This document shows, piece by piece, positions 1 through 8,463 of a DNA stretch of 64,000 bases (within the stretch, counting starts at the first letter, position 1; every line of letters begins with the position of its first letter). This DNA comes from Terrabacter sp. Root181 (GTDB lineage Bacteria > Actinomycetota > Actinomycetes > Actinomycetales > Dermatophilaceae): contig NZ_LMHU01000006.1 in the NCBI RefSeq assembly GCF_001428505.1, forward strand, positions 372,712 to 436,711, given 5' to 3'. Position numbers and translations under genes: made by a program. The notes beneath the pieces are model-generated. The model searched no databases, was not told where the DNA came from, and was given only the letters and a program-made list of their open reading frames with translations.

Positions 1-318
1 CTGCTGCCCTCGGTCAAGGAGGGGTGGGGCATCGCCGTCACGGAGGCCGCGGCCCAGGGGACGCCGACCATCGGCTACCGCCAGAGCGGGGGCCTGTGCG
101 AGTCCGTCGTCGACGGCGTGACGGGCCTGCTCGTCTCGGACCGCTCGGAGCTCCTCGCCGCGACGCGCCGGCTGCTCGCCGACGACGTGCTGCGGACGCG
201 GCTGTCGGTGGAGGGCACCCGCCGCGCGCGGCTGCTCGACTGGGACGACAGCGCCGAGCGCTTCGAGGAAGCGCTCGGCGAGGTCGGCGTGGACCGCGTC
301 AGCGGTCGCCGTAGGTGA
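1..318 (+). CDS. GT4-family glycosyltransferase, C-terminal end only
   Basis: This is the last 105 codons of a gene that starts before the window. The reading frame from base 1 carries the retaining-glycosyltransferase (GT4/GT-B) signature: an E-x7-E pair in KEGWGIAVTEAAAQG, followed by a Gly-rich segment and NGVTGLLV-like nucleotide-sugar binding strand (here DGVTGLLV). GT4 enzymes transfer sugars from nucleotide-sugar donors to lipid or glycan acceptors at the cytoplasmic face of the membrane. The neighbours (membrane protein, methyltransferase, flippase) suggest a cell-envelope polysaccharide role, which is inference. Its last 20 bases overlap the end of the convergent DUF2613 gene. The acceptor and the sugar cannot be told from this fragment. 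Confidence 0.85.
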   Translation: MLPSVKEGWGIAVTEAAAQGTPTIGYRQSGGLCESVVDGVTGLLVSDRSELLAATRRLLADDVLRTRLSVEGTRRARLLDWDDSAERFEEALGEVGVDRVSGRRR

Positions 319-439
319 TGATCTCCTGGCTTGCGGGGTTGGTCTCGGGCGGCGCCGTCTGCGACGACACGAGACCGAACAGTCCGACACCGGCAAGCAC
401 GGCACCGGCCACGATGGGGCCGACAACCTTCGTGAGCAT
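299..439 (-). CDS. DUF2613-type small membrane peptide (46 aa)
   Basis: A 46-residue protein with one N-terminal hydrophobic helix (about residues 5-25), then a short Pro/Thr-rich tail ending in ITYGDR. Length, the helix followed by SSQTAP and the YGDR end match the DUF2613 family of actinobacterial membrane or secreted peptides. The start is ATG at 439, two bases downstream of the end of the upstream membrane-protein gene; a purine-rich stretch GAGGGAGTTGAGG precedes it. In mycobacteria a DUF2613 gene lies beside the arabinofuranosyltransferase gene aftD; the arrangement with a polytopic membrane protein is the same here, although that protein is much shorter. Function is unknown; the close spacing suggests co-expression. 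Confidence 0.75.
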   Translation of the reverse strand: MLTKVVGPIVAGAVLAGVGLFGLVSSQTAPPETNPASQEIITYGDR

Positions 440-441
440 CC

Positions 442-2223
442 TCAACTCCCTCTCTGGGTCCGGGGCAGCATACCAGCGGGTAGCCCCCGCCGACGGATGA
501 ACCGGTCGCGCGTCACGAGGACCATTGCGACCAGCACGAGCGCGGCCACGAGCGCATCCGTCCCGACCACTGTCGCGATCCGCAACATCCCCGGATCCGG
601 CTGCGGCGCAACGGGATCCGCGGACTCGTAGAGCTCCAGGTGCGTTCCGCGAAAGCGCTCCACGTAGCCGGCGGGAAGGGCGGGCCGCGTCGCGGCGTCG
701 GCCTGGACGAGGAGCCAGCGCATGCCGAGCCGGCGCAGGTCGGCGGCAGCCGCCGGCGTGCCTCCGGGCTGCCCGGCACGGGCCAGGGCTGCCCCGACGG
801 TGGCGGACCGGACGCTCTCCCCGCCCAGGGTCAGCGGCCCGACGGAGAGCCGGTCGGACATGACGACGTCGACGTCGAACCAGCGCGACGCAGGGTCGTA
901 GACGGCGGAGGCGGCGCCCCACGGGTAGAGGCGGTAGGGGGCCCACGGCAGCGATGCCATCGACCCGTCGGACCCGTCGACGACGTCAGCCACCCGTGCG
1001 AAGTCGACGGGGTAGTCGACCGGGCGCACGGTGGGCCAGACGACCCGCGTGGCGTCGGGGAGAACGGCCAGCGGCAGCAGCAGCGCAGCTGTGCCCACCG
1101 TGGCGAGGAGCCCCGGGGACCGCGTACGAGCCGCCCTGAGTGCCCGGTCGGTGACCGCGCCGAAAGAGAGGACGGCGAGGACGACCGCGGGCAGGAGCCA
1201 CTTCTGCCCGTCGCGCAGCAGGCCCGCCCCCGGGACGCTCTCGACGAGCAGGCGCACGCCGGCAGATCCGCCCGGCACAGCGGCGACCACAGCGAGCCCG
1301 AGGCCGACCGCCGCGGCGACAGCGAGACGGGGCGCCGCCTCCGGGAGCAGCCGGCGCAGGCGCGGCCACCCGAAGGCGACCACGCCGACGACGAGGACGG
1401 TCCCGACGTGGCCGAGCACGCCGCCACGGCTGGGTGGCACCGAGCCCGAGTCCCAGATCCCGCCGAGCCCGAGCAGGCTCCACAGCGCGCCACCGGGGCG
1501 CTCGGCCCGGGCCGCGAACGCCTCCACGGCGTTCGGGTCGCCCACGGAACCACTGGCGCCCAGCAGGGCCGGGACGAGCCACGGCAGCTGCACGATCACG
1601 GCGACCGCGACGGCGAGCCGACGCGTCCCACGCGTCCAGGCCAGGACGGCCGCGAGCCCGCCCGCCACGACCGCCCCGGTAGGCGTGATCGAGGCCAGGG
1701 CCGCTCCGACGAGCAGCCCGGCAGCGGCACGGGTCCGGGCGCCCCTCCCCTGCTCCGAGACGCGGCGGAGGCGGACCGCGGCAGCGACGACGACGAAGCA
1801 CGCGGCATACGCGGCGAGCAGGGCCCACTGCCCCAGCGCGAGCCGCTCGACGACGAAGGGGTTCCACAGCGCGAAGCCGGCCGCGGCCGCTCGCGATGCG
1901 GGATGGGCGTCCCGCAGGAGCCGGTGGGCGGCGCACCCGGCGAGGACGAGGATCCCGACCAGCGCGACCCGGGCGAGGAGCGCCCCGCCCACGACGAGGT
2001 CGGCCGCGGCGACGAGGGCATCGAGGGGGACGGCGCGGGCGGGCGAGTCGCCGAGGCCGAGCCATGCGAGGCGGAACGGCTGGTGCGGGGTGAAGACGAG
2101 GTCCCGCGCGAGCGGGTGACCGGCCTCGGTGAGCAGCGGCCAGAGGAGCAGCACCGTGAGGGCGGCGACCCACAGGTCGAGAGCGGCCGGCACGAGCCGA
2201 CCAGCCCGGGGTCGCGGGTCCAT
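442..2223 (-). CDS. polytopic membrane protein, possibly a GT-C-type glycosyltransferase relative
   Basis: A 593-residue protein with about a dozen hydrophobic helices (first one near residues 12-30) and a soluble stretch near the C-terminus, followed by one last helix close to the end. The N-terminal loop RDLVFTPHQPF with acidic and aromatic residues recalls the first periplasmic loop of actinobacterial GT-C/AftD-like proteins. The start ATG at 2223 has GGAGGG a few bases upstream. The open frame continues far upstream but that part lies antisense to the methyltransferase gene and is not real. Its place beside a DUF2613 gene, as aftD has in mycobacteria, suggests a role in building an envelope glycan. 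It is less than half the length of AftD, so orthology is not claimed. Substrate unknown. Confidence 0.75.
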   Translation of the reverse strand: MDPRPRAGRLVPAALDLWVAALTVLLLWPLLTEAGHPLARDLVFTPHQPFRLAWLGLGDSPARAVPLDALVAAADLVVGGALLARVALVGILVLAGCAAHRLLRDAHPASRAAAAGFALWNPFVVERLALGQWALLAAYAACFVVVAAAVRLRRVSEQGRGARTRAAAGLLVGAALASITPTGAVVAGGLAAVLAWTRGTRRLAVAVAVIVQLPWLVPALLGASGSVGDPNAVEAFAARAERPGGALWSLLGLGGIWDSGSVPPSRGGVLGHVGTVLVVGVVAFGWPRLRRLLPEAAPRLAVAAAVGLGLAVVAAVPGGSAGVRLLVESVPGAGLLRDGQKWLLPAVVLAVLSFGAVTDRALRAARTRSPGLLATVGTAALLLPLAVLPDATRVVWPTVRPVDYPVDFARVADVVDGSDGSMASLPWAPYRLYPWGAASAVYDPASRWFDVDVVMSDRLSVGPLTLGGESVRSATVGAALARAGQPGGTPAAAADLRRLGMRWLLVQADAATRPALPAGYVERFRGTHLELYESADPVAPQPDPGMLRIATVVGTDALVAALVLVAMVLVTRDRFIRRRGLPAGMLPRTQRGS

Positions 2224-2325
2224 GCGCCTCCCTCCGTCGACCGGGCCGCGCCGCCTCACCACGATGCCGGTGTCGTGCCCCTCTACGCTGGGCCGACCCA
2301 CCCTAGAACACCCCGGAGGCACCTC

Positions 2326-3078
2326 GTGAGCGAGTCGATCGGCGGCGACGCGCCCACGGCTGCCGCAGACCCCGGCGGCGACGGGTTCGACGAGGCCTTC
2401 GCCCTCGCCGACCCGATCGGCGGCTGGCTGACCCGCGACCAGGCTCGCGCCCTCTGGGACGCCGCGGCCGACCTGCCACCCGGTGCGCACGTCGTCGAGA
2501 TCGGCTCGCACCAGGGGCGCAGCACGGTCGTCCTCGCCCGCGCCCTCGCCCGGTCGGGTGGCCGGCTCACCGCCGTCGACGCCTTCGTGGACGGCCCCCG
2601 CTACGGCGGCACGGCCACCCGCGACGTCCTCGCGGCCCACCTCGAGCAGGCCGGCGTGACCGCGGTCGTCGACGTCGTGGCAGCCCGCAGCCAGGACGTC
2701 CGGTCCCGGTGGTCCGAGCCCATCGACCTGCTCTGGGTCGACGGCAAGCACGACTACTGGACGTGCAGCGACGACCTCCGCTGGAGCGAGCACCTTCCAC
2801 CGCACGGCCGGTGCCTCGTGCACGACGCCTTCTCGAGCATCGGCGTGACGACGAGCCTGCTCGTCCACGTCCTTCCGTCGCGGCGCCTGCGCCTCACAGG
2901 CCGGGTGGGGTCCCTGGCGCTGCTCGAGGTCGCCTCCCCCAGCGGCGCCGACCGTCGCCGTCTCGTCGCACAGCTGCCGTGGTGGCTGCGCAACGTCGGC
3001 CTCAAGGTGCTGCTCCGTCTGCGACTGGGCGCCGTCGCGCGTCGACTCGGTCACGTCGGGCCGTTCGACCCGTACTGA
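2326..3078 (+). CDS. class I SAM-dependent methyltransferase (Methyltransf_24-like)
   Basis: A 250-residue protein. Motif I of the Rossmann-fold methyltransferases is seen as HVVEIGSHQGRST (about residues 56-68), an acidic residue ends the next strand (LTAVDAF), and LLWVDGKHDYW resembles the family's post-II motif with metal-binding-like Asp/His. These features fit the Methyltransf_24/CmcI-like group, often found in polysaccharide clusters. The start is GTG at 2326 with a clear GGAGG at 2315-2319. It is divergent from the membrane-protein gene and followed 27 bases later by the flippase gene. The C-terminal 60 residues are Arg/Leu-rich and may contact membrane. A role in capping or modifying a glycan is inference from the neighbours. 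Confidence 0.82.
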   Translation: MSESIGGDAPTAAADPGGDGFDEAFALADPIGGWLTRDQARALWDAAADLPPGAHVVEIGSHQGRSTVVLARALARSGGRLTAVDAFVDGPRYGGTATRDVLAAHLEQAGVTAVVDVVAARSQDVRSRWSEPIDLLWVDGKHDYWTCSDDLRWSEHLPPHGRCLVHDAFSSIGVTTSLLVHVLPSRRLRLTGRVGSLALLEVASPSGADRRRLVAQLPWWLRNVGLKVLLRLRLGAVARRLGHVGPFDPY

Positions 3079-3093
3079 CGGGTAGGTAGGGGC

Positions 3094-3099
3094 TATCCT
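3094..3099 (+). promoter_or_regulatory. -10 box of a leaderless flippase transcript
   Basis: TATCCT lies exactly six bases before the GTG start at 3106 and there is no Shine-Dalgarno. This is the spacing of a leaderless actinobacterial promoter. No convincing -35 box is visible. Confidence 0.55.
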
Positions 3100-3105
3100 C
3101 GGCCC

Positions 3106-4398
3106 GTGACCGACCGCTCGCGACGCCGCGACGCCCTCCGTGGGGGCCTCGTCATCGCTGTCGCCACCGGGCTGATGAACGCGGCGACCTACGGCTTCAC
3201 CCTCATCGGGGCCCGCCGTCTCGGGCCCACCGGGTACGGCGCGTTCGCGGCGATGCTCGGCCTCGTCATCGTCGTGAACGTCGTCTCGCTCGGCCTGCAG
3301 GCGACCGGCGCCCGTCGCGTCGCGGCGGCTCCGGGCGACCGTGGCGTCATCGAGGCGCGGGTCATGGCGGTCTCGGTGCGCTGTGGGATCGCGCTCGCCG
3401 TCGTGTGCCTCGCGGCCTCCCCGCTCGTCGCCCGGGTGCTCTCCCTCGACTCGTGGCTGACGGCGGCGCTGCTCGCGGTGCCGGCGTTCTGCTTCTCCGT
3501 CATGGGCGGCCAGGCCGGCATCCTGCAGGGTGAGGGGCGCTGGCTGCCGCTCGCCGCCGTGTTCGTCTCGCTCGGCGTGGCCCGCATCGTGATCGGCAGC
3601 GTCGCGATCTCGGTCTCGGCGACCCCCTTCTCGGCGACGCTCGGCGGCATCGCCGTCGCCGCGGTCGTCCCTCTGGCGGTCGGCGCCGTCGCGCTCCGCC
3701 GGACGGCGGTCGCCGGCACGCCGACCACGCCGGCCACGCCGGCCACGGGCCGCACGCACTCCCGCGTGCTGCGCGAGGTCGTCCTCAGCGCGCACGCCCT
3801 CTTCGCCTTCTTCGCCCTGTCGACGGTCGACGTCGTCGTCGCCCGCGTCGTCCTCGACGAGCACGAGGCCGGGTTGTATGCCGCCGGGCTGATCCTCTCC
3901 AAGGCTGTGCTCTTCCTCCCCCAGTTCGTCATCGTCATCGCGTTCCCGGCGATGGCCCGGCACGGAGCCGACCACCGGCTGCACCTGTGGGGGCTCGGCG
4001 TCGTCCTCGCAGTGGGCGGCGTCGTGTCCCTGGTCGCGGCCGCGCTGCCCGGGGTCGCCGTGGTCTTCGTCGGTGGGCGCGCCTATGCCGAGGTCGCCGG
4101 CTCGCTGTGGGCGTTCGCCGCCGTCGGCACGGTGCTCGCCGCCGTCCAGCTGCTCGTCTACAGCGCGCTGGCCCGACGACACCAACGGTCGATCGGGCTG
4201 CTCTGGGTCGCGCTCGTCGCCATCTCGGCGGGGTCGCTCCTCGTGCACACCGGGACCGGCCTGCTCACCCTCGTGTGCGTGGTCGACCTCGCGCTGCTCA
4301 CCGCCCTCGTCGTCATCACCCGGCGTGACGACGTGACCCAGCGCGACCGTTTCGACGGGCTCGATACGCGGGCCGCGGAGCCCGTCGCCCAGCTCTGA
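3106..4398 (+). CDS. Wzx-like polysaccharide flippase (MOP superfamily)
   Basis: A 430-residue membrane protein with about twelve hydrophobic helices. The N-terminus (RDALRGGLVIAVATGLMNA, then GARRLGPTGYGAFAAMLGL) is the characteristic start of the polysaccharide-transport/O-antigen flippase family, in which GPxxYGxFA ends the first helix pair. Such proteins move lipid-linked oligosaccharides across the cytoplasmic membrane. The start GTG at 3106 lacks a ribosome-binding site and follows a -10 box, so the gene probably has its own leaderless promoter as well as read-through from the methyltransferase. A Thr/Pro repeat (GTPTTPATPATG) forms a flexible loop near residue 205. The end of the gene overlaps an inverted repeat shared with the end of polA. 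Confidence 0.85.
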   Translation: MTDRSRRRDALRGGLVIAVATGLMNAATYGFTLIGARRLGPTGYGAFAAMLGLVIVVNVVSLGLQATGARRVAAAPGDRGVIEARVMAVSVRCGIALAVVCLAASPLVARVLSLDSWLTAALLAVPAFCFSVMGGQAGILQGEGRWLPLAAVFVSLGVARIVIGSVAISVSATPFSATLGGIAVAAVVPLAVGAVALRRTAVAGTPTTPATPATGRTHSRVLREVVLSAHALFAFFALSTVDVVVARVVLDEHEAGLYAAGLILSKAVLFLPQFVIVIAFPAMARHGADHRLHLWGLGVVLAVGGVVSLVAAALPGVAVVFVGGRAYAEVAGSLWAFAAVGTVLAAVQLLVYSALARRHQRSIGLLWVALVAISAGSLLVHTGTGLLTLVCVVDLALLTALVVITRRDDVTQRDRFDGLDTRAAEPVAQL

Positions 4399-4438
4399 CG
4401 GGACGGCGGCCGCGTCAGAGCCCGCCCCGGGCCGTCAG
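4395..4438. terminator. bidirectional terminator between flippase gene and polA
   Basis: CTGACGG at 4395-4401 pairs with CCGTCAG at 4432-4438, and GGCGG/CCGCC inside the loop can pair as well. It lies between the two convergent stop codons. There is no T-run, which is usual at this GC content. Confidence 0.45.
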
Positions 4439-4448
4439 GTGCGAGGGG

Positions 4449-7124
4449 TCAGTGGGCCGCGTCGTGCCAGGAGTGACCGACGCCGACGTTGACGTCGAGG
4501 GGCACGTCGAGCTCAGCGGCGTGGCCCATCTCGTGGCGGACGAGCTTCTCGACGTCGTCGCGCTCACCGGCGGCGATCTCGAGGACGAGCTCGTCGTGGA
4601 CCTGGAGCAGCACGCGTGACCTGGCGCCCGAGTCGGTGAGCGCACGATCGACGCCGATCATGGCCACCTTCATGATGTCTGCCGCCGAGCCCTGGATCGG
4701 GGCGTTGAGGGCCATCCGCTCGGCCATCTCGCGGCGCTGGCGGTTGTCGGACGTCAGGTCGGGCAGGTAGCGCCGGCGGCCGAACATCGTCGCGGTGTAG
4801 CCGGTTCCGCGCGCCTCGGCGACGATCTCCTTGAGGTAGTCGCTGACGCCGCCGAACCGCTCGAAGTAGCCGTCCATCAGGCCCCGGGCCTCCTCCGTGC
4901 TGATGGTCAGCTGCTTGGAGAGTCCGAAGGCCGACAGGCCGTAGGCGAGGCCGTAGGACATCGCCTTGACCTTGGAGCGCATGGCCGAGGTGACCTCGTC
5001 GGGCTCGACGCCGAAGACCTTCGAACCGACGAAGCTGTGGAGGTCCTCACCGGTGCGGAACGCCTCGATGAGCCCCTCGTCGCCGGACAGGTGCGCCATG
5101 ACGCGCATCTCGATCTGGGAGTAGTCGGCCGACATGAGAGCGTCGTAGCCGTCACCGACGACGAAGAGCTCACGGATGCGGCGCCCCTCCTCGGTGCGGA
5201 TCGGGACGTTCTGGAGGTTGGGCTCGGTCGAGCTGAGCCGCCCCGTGGCGGCGATGGTCTGCAGGTAGGTCGTGTGGATGCGGCCGTCGTCGGCCACCGA
5301 CTTCTGCAGCCCCTCGACCGTGACCCGCAGACGCGCGGCATCGCGGTGACGCAGCAGCGCCTCGAGGAACGGGTGCTCGGTCTTGGTGTAGAGGTCGGAC
5401 AGGGCGTCGGCGTCGGTCGTCCAGCCGGTCTTGGTCTTCTTGGTCTTGGGCAGGCCCAGCTGACCGAAGAGCACCTCCTGCAGCTGCTTCGTCGAGCCGA
5501 GGTTGACGTCGCGCCGGTCGATGGCGTCCCACGCGTCCTCCTGGGCCTGGCCGACCTTGGCGGCGAAGTCGCCCTCGAGGGAATCCAGCCCGGGCACGTC
5601 GACGGCGATGCCGGTGCGCTCCATCCGGGCGAGCACGCCGACGAGCGGGAGCTCGACCTCCGCGAGCAGCTGCTCGCCCCCGGTGGCGGCGACCTGCTCG
5701 TCGAGCACGTCGGCGAGGTCGCGCACGGCGGTGGCCCGCACCATCTCCTTCTGGGCCGCGACCTCGTCGGCGTCGCCACCGAAGTCGAGCATGCCCTGGC
5801 CGTCGGTCGGCGCGGCACCGCTCAGCTCTCGGTGCAGGTTGCGCAGCACGAGGTCGTCGAGGTGGTAGGTGCGCTGGTCGGGCTTGACGAGGTAGGCCGC
5901 GAGCTGGGTGTCGCTGGTCAGCCCGGCGAGCGTCCAGCCCCGGGCGCCGAGCGCCTCGATCGGGCCCTTGGCGTCGTGCATGGCCTTGGGGCGTGCGGGG
6001 TCCTCGAGCCAGGCACCGAGCGCGGACTCCCCCTCGGGCGTCAGGGTCTCCAGGTCGATCCACGCGGCGCTGCCGTCGGGAGCGGCCACGGCGACACCGC
6101 TCGCGTCGCCGGTGCCCCGGGCCCAGGTGCCGGCGACGGACAGTCCGGCGCGCTGGTCGGACGCGAGGTGCTCGGCCACCCAGGCCGGCACGGCCTCGGG
6201 CGCGACGAGCTCTCCGTCGACGTCGAAGCCCTCCTCGGCCTCGGGCGCGGCGGCCTCGACGGTGGCGAAGAGACGGTCGCGCAGGACGCGGAACTCGAGC
6301 CCGTCGAAGACCGTGTGCACCTCCTCACGGGCCCACTGGGTGCGCTGGAGGTCCTCGACCTCGATGCCGACGGGGCTGTCCTTGACGAGCTGGTTGAGCC
6401 GGCGGTTGCGCAGCACCTGGTCGAGGTGGTCGCGCAGCGACTGGCCGGCCTTGCCCGGGATCTTGTCGATGCTCGCGACGATGCCGTCGAGGTCGCCGTA
6501 CTGGGTGATCCACTTCGCCGCGGTCTTGGGGCCGACGCCGGGCACGCCCGGGAGGTTGTCGGACGACTCGCCCACCATGGCCGCGAGGTCGCTGTAGCGG
6601 GTCGGCGGGACGCCGTACTTCTCCTCGACCTGCGTCGGTCCCATCCGCGAGACCTCGGACACACCGCGGACCGGGTAGAGGATCGTCACCCGGTCGGAGA
6701 CGAGCTGGAAGGTGTCGCGGTCGCCGGAGCAGATGAGGACGTCGATGTCCTTGGCCTCGGCCTGGGTCGCGAACGTCGCGATGATGTCGTCGGCCTCGTA
6801 GCCGTCGAGCTCGACGTACCTGATGCGCAGGGCGTCGAGGATCTCCTTGACGAGCGGGATCTGGCCCTGGAACTCGTCGGGAGTGCGCGCCCGGCCCGCC
6901 TTGTACTCGGCGTACTCCTCGGTGCGGAACGACTGGCGCGCCTTGTCGAAGGCCACGACGACGTGCGTCGGCTCCTCGTCGCGCAGCATGTTGATGAGCA
7001 TCGAGGTGAAGCCGTAGACGGCGTTGGTGTGCTGCCCCGTGCTGGTCGAGAAGTTCTCGGCCGGGAGCGCGAAGAACGCACGGTAGGCCAGCGAGTGTCC
7101 GTCGAGGAGGAGAAGTCGGCTCAC
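4449..7124 (-). CDS. polA: DNA polymerase I
   Basis: An 891-residue protein with the standard order: N-terminal 5'-nuclease/FEN domain (residues 1 to about 300, starting LLLLDGHSLAYRAFFAL and with the Asp cluster in DGYEADDIIATF and SGDRDTFQL), a central 3'-5' exonuclease-fold domain, and the polymerase domain. Polymerase motif A (DYSQIEMR, near residue 665), motif B (RSKVKAMSYGLAYG) and motif C (QVHDELVLE, Asp-Glu near 844-845) are intact. In the central domain I do not see the D-x-E and other exonuclease motifs, so proofreading is probably absent, as in other actinobacterial Pol I enzymes. It fills gaps in repair and removes Okazaki primers. The GTG start at 7124 has no Shine-Dalgarno but follows a TAGGGT box. 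Confidence 0.97.
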   Translation of the reverse strand: MSRLLLLDGHSLAYRAFFALPAENFSTSTGQHTNAVYGFTSMLINMLRDEEPTHVVVAFDKARQSFRTEEYAEYKAGRARTPDEFQGQIPLVKEILDALRIRYVELDGYEADDIIATFATQAEAKDIDVLICSGDRDTFQLVSDRVTILYPVRGVSEVSRMGPTQVEEKYGVPPTRYSDLAAMVGESSDNLPGVPGVGPKTAAKWITQYGDLDGIVASIDKIPGKAGQSLRDHLDQVLRNRRLNQLVKDSPVGIEVEDLQRTQWAREEVHTVFDGLEFRVLRDRLFATVEAAAPEAEEGFDVDGELVAPEAVPAWVAEHLASDQRAGLSVAGTWARGTGDASGVAVAAPDGSAAWIDLETLTPEGESALGAWLEDPARPKAMHDAKGPIEALGARGWTLAGLTSDTQLAAYLVKPDQRTYHLDDLVLRNLHRELSGAAPTDGQGMLDFGGDADEVAAQKEMVRATAVRDLADVLDEQVAATGGEQLLAEVELPLVGVLARMERTGIAVDVPGLDSLEGDFAAKVGQAQEDAWDAIDRRDVNLGSTKQLQEVLFGQLGLPKTKKTKTGWTTDADALSDLYTKTEHPFLEALLRHRDAARLRVTVEGLQKSVADDGRIHTTYLQTIAATGRLSSTEPNLQNVPIRTEEGRRIRELFVVGDGYDALMSADYSQIEMRVMAHLSGDEGLIEAFRTGEDLHSFVGSKVFGVEPDEVTSAMRSKVKAMSYGLAYGLSAFGLSKQLTISTEEARGLMDGYFERFGGVSDYLKEIVAEARGTGYTATMFGRRRYLPDLTSDNRQRREMAERMALNAPIQGSAADIMKVAMIGVDRALTDSGARSRVLLQVHDELVLEIAAGERDDVEKLVRHEMGHAAELDVPLDVNVGVGHSWHDAAH

Positions 7125-7130
7125 ACGGCA

Positions 7131-7136
7131 ACCCTA
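7131..7136 (-). promoter_or_regulatory. -10 box of a leaderless polA transcript
   Basis: On the minus strand TAGGGT ends six bases before the polA GTG start and no ribosome-binding site intervenes, so the transcript probably begins at the start codon. Confidence 0.55.
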
Positions 7137-7207
7137 GTGGCGGCCACCGACGACGTGAGCCGGGGCACCGGCGGCCACCGGGCCACCGGCAGCGCGGGAG
7201 GGCGGCA

Positions 7208-7213
7208 TACGAT
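7208..7213 (+). promoter_or_regulatory. -10 box of a leaderless thioesterase transcript
   Basis: TACGAT lies six bases before the ATG at 7220 and overlaps one copy of the CGGCATAC motif (ggcatac at 7204-7210). There is no Shine-Dalgarno. The polA promoter faces the opposite way about 70 bases upstream. Confidence 0.55.
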
Positions 7214-7219
7214 CCCGGC

Positions 7220-7657
7220 ATGACTGACTCTTCGACGCAGGCGGCAGGCGGGACCCTCGACGACATGCGGTCGATGGCCGAGGGGACCCTCATCGAGCGG
7301 ATGGACATCGAGGTCACCGAGGTCTCTCCCGAGCGCCTCGTCGCGACGATGCCTGTCGCCGGCAACACCCAGCCGTACGGCCTGCTCCACGGCGGGGCCA
7401 GCGTCGTGCTCGCCGAGACCCTCGGCTCCATCGGCGCCCAGATCCACGCCGGTCCGGGACGCGTGGCCGTCGGGCTCGACATCAACGCGACGCACCACCG
7501 CGCCGCGCGATCGGGCGTCGTGACCGGCACGGCGACGCTGCTCAGCGCCGGGCGGACGCTCGTCAGCTACGACGTCGTCGTCACCGACGAGGACGGCAGG
7601 CGCGTCTGCACGTCACGGATCACCTGCCTGCTGCGCGACGCGGCCCCGGGGGCCTGA
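7220..7657 (+). CDS. hotdog-fold thioesterase (PaaI/YdiI family)
   Basis: A 145-residue single hotdog domain. The family motif is visible as LLHGGASVVLAETLGS, in which HGG and the following Glu form the acyl-CoA thioesterase active site of the PaaI/EntH/YdiI group. The strand GLDINATHHRAARSG is also typical. Members hydrolyse aryl- or acyl-CoA esters; in several bacteria the related MenI (YdiI) hydrolyses 1,4-dihydroxy-2-naphthoyl-CoA in menaquinone synthesis. The substrate here cannot be assigned from sequence alone. The gene is divergent from polA and convergent with an acetyltransferase gene. The start is placed at the ATG behind a leaderless-type -10 box. Confidence 0.88.
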   Translation: MTDSSTQAAGGTLDDMRSMAEGTLIERMDIEVTEVSPERLVATMPVAGNTQPYGLLHGGASVVLAETLGSIGAQIHAGPGRVAVGLDINATHHRAARSGVVTGTATLLSAGRTLVSYDVVVTDEDGRRVCTSRITCLLRDAAPGA

Positions 7658-7683
7658 CGTCGGGTCGACCGCCTCGAGAGGAC

Positions 7684-8268
7684 TCAGCCCGCGATCTTGG
7701 GGTCGTGGCGCGGCGCCCGGGCGGCGCGCAGGTCGCGACGGCGCTGGAGCAGGTCGAGCGAGACCCTTTGGGGCCGCGGCTCCCCCGCCAGCTTGCGCTG
7801 CAGCGTCGCGGCCGATGCGACACGACGCACCGTCTCGGGGGCGAAGCCGAGGCGGGCGAAGAAGCGGTTGGCCTCTCGGTCCCCTGCCGGCACCGAGCTC
7901 GCGAGGTGCTCGCAGCCCTGGCGGTCCGCGTAGCGCCCCGCCGCCGTGAGCAGCGAGCGACCGACGCCCTGGCGGCGGAAGTCGGGGTGGACGAAGAGCA
8001 TGTCGATCGACACGCACGGTGAGTCGACGAGCAGGCTGCGGGTCGAGTCGGCGAGGACGACATAACCGGCGGGGCTTCCGTCGGTGAACGCGATGAAGGC
8101 GCAGATGTTGTTGCGCTGCAAGGCATTTCGCAGGGTGCCGTCGAGCGCCAGCCGCTGAGCCGCCTCCGGGGTGGTGCCACCCTCGATCCGGTGCGTGATC
8201 CACAGCTCGATGAACTGCGAGTGCAGGCCCTCGTCGACCCGCCGCACCGAGACCATTGCTCGACCCAT
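7684..8268 (-). CDS. GNAT-family N-acetyltransferase
   Basis: About 194 residues. A GNAT core spans roughly residues 10-150: strand 4 with IDMLFVHPDF and the acetyl-CoA pyrophosphate loop RRQGVGRSLLTAAGRYA (the R/Q-x-x-G-x-G/A pattern), then FFARLGFAPE, the usual helix-turn before the last strands. The C-terminal 40 residues are basic and not part of the fold. Three ATG codons compete; the second (8268) is spaced four bases from a GGGAGGG sequence, so I prefer it, but 8271 or 8256 are possible. The substrate (small molecule or protein amine) is unknown. It is convergent with the thioesterase gene. Confidence 0.82.
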   Translation of the reverse strand: MGRAMVSVRRVDEGLHSQFIELWITHRIEGGTTPEAAQRLALDGTLRNALQRNNICAFIAFTDGSPAGYVVLADSTRSLLVDSPCVSIDMLFVHPDFRRQGVGRSLLTAAGRYADRQGCEHLASSVPAGDREANRFFARLGFAPETVRRVASAATLQRKLAGEPRPQRVSLDLLQRRRDLRAARAPRHDPKIAG

Positions 8269-8362
8269 CATCCCTCCCGTTCCTGCCCCGAGGTCACCCG
8301 GCAGACACTACGACCAACAGGGCCGCGGCGGAAGAGGAACACCCCGGAGCACCCGTGCCGGA

Positions 8363-8394
8363 CGGGGCGCCACGACCGTGGTCGTGACGCCCCG
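8363..8394. terminator. second hairpin downstream of livF
   Basis: CGGGGCG (8363-8369) plus CACGAC (8371-8376) pair with GTCGTG (8381-8386) plus CGCCCCG (8388-8394) around a four-base loop, with one internal mismatch. It lies 70 bases past the livF stop on the minus strand and probably backs up the first terminator. Confidence 0.55.
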
Positions 8395-8434
8395 CCTTCG
8401 GGTTCCTGGAGCTCGCGCTCTGCGCCCGGAACGG

Positions 8435-8457
8435 CGTTCCGACCGTCGGTCGGAACG
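8435..8457 (-). terminator. terminator of the liv operon
   Basis: An 11-base inverted repeat (CGTTCCGACCG and its complement) with a one-base centre starts seven bases after the livF stop codon. In RNA it would form about nine pairs with a small loop. No T-run is present. Confidence 0.6.
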
Positions 8458-8463
8458 GCCCGC

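Noticed and set aside
640-3078. 812-codon plus-strand frame covering the membrane-protein region
   Set aside because: Only the part from GTG 2326 matches a methyltransferase; the rest is antisense to the membrane-protein gene.
2224-4248. Upstream extension of the minus-strand membrane-protein frame through the methyltransferase and flippase region
   Set aside because: Composition is Arg/Asp/Glu-rich nonsense antisense to two clear genes; the ATG at 2223 has a proper ribosome-binding site.
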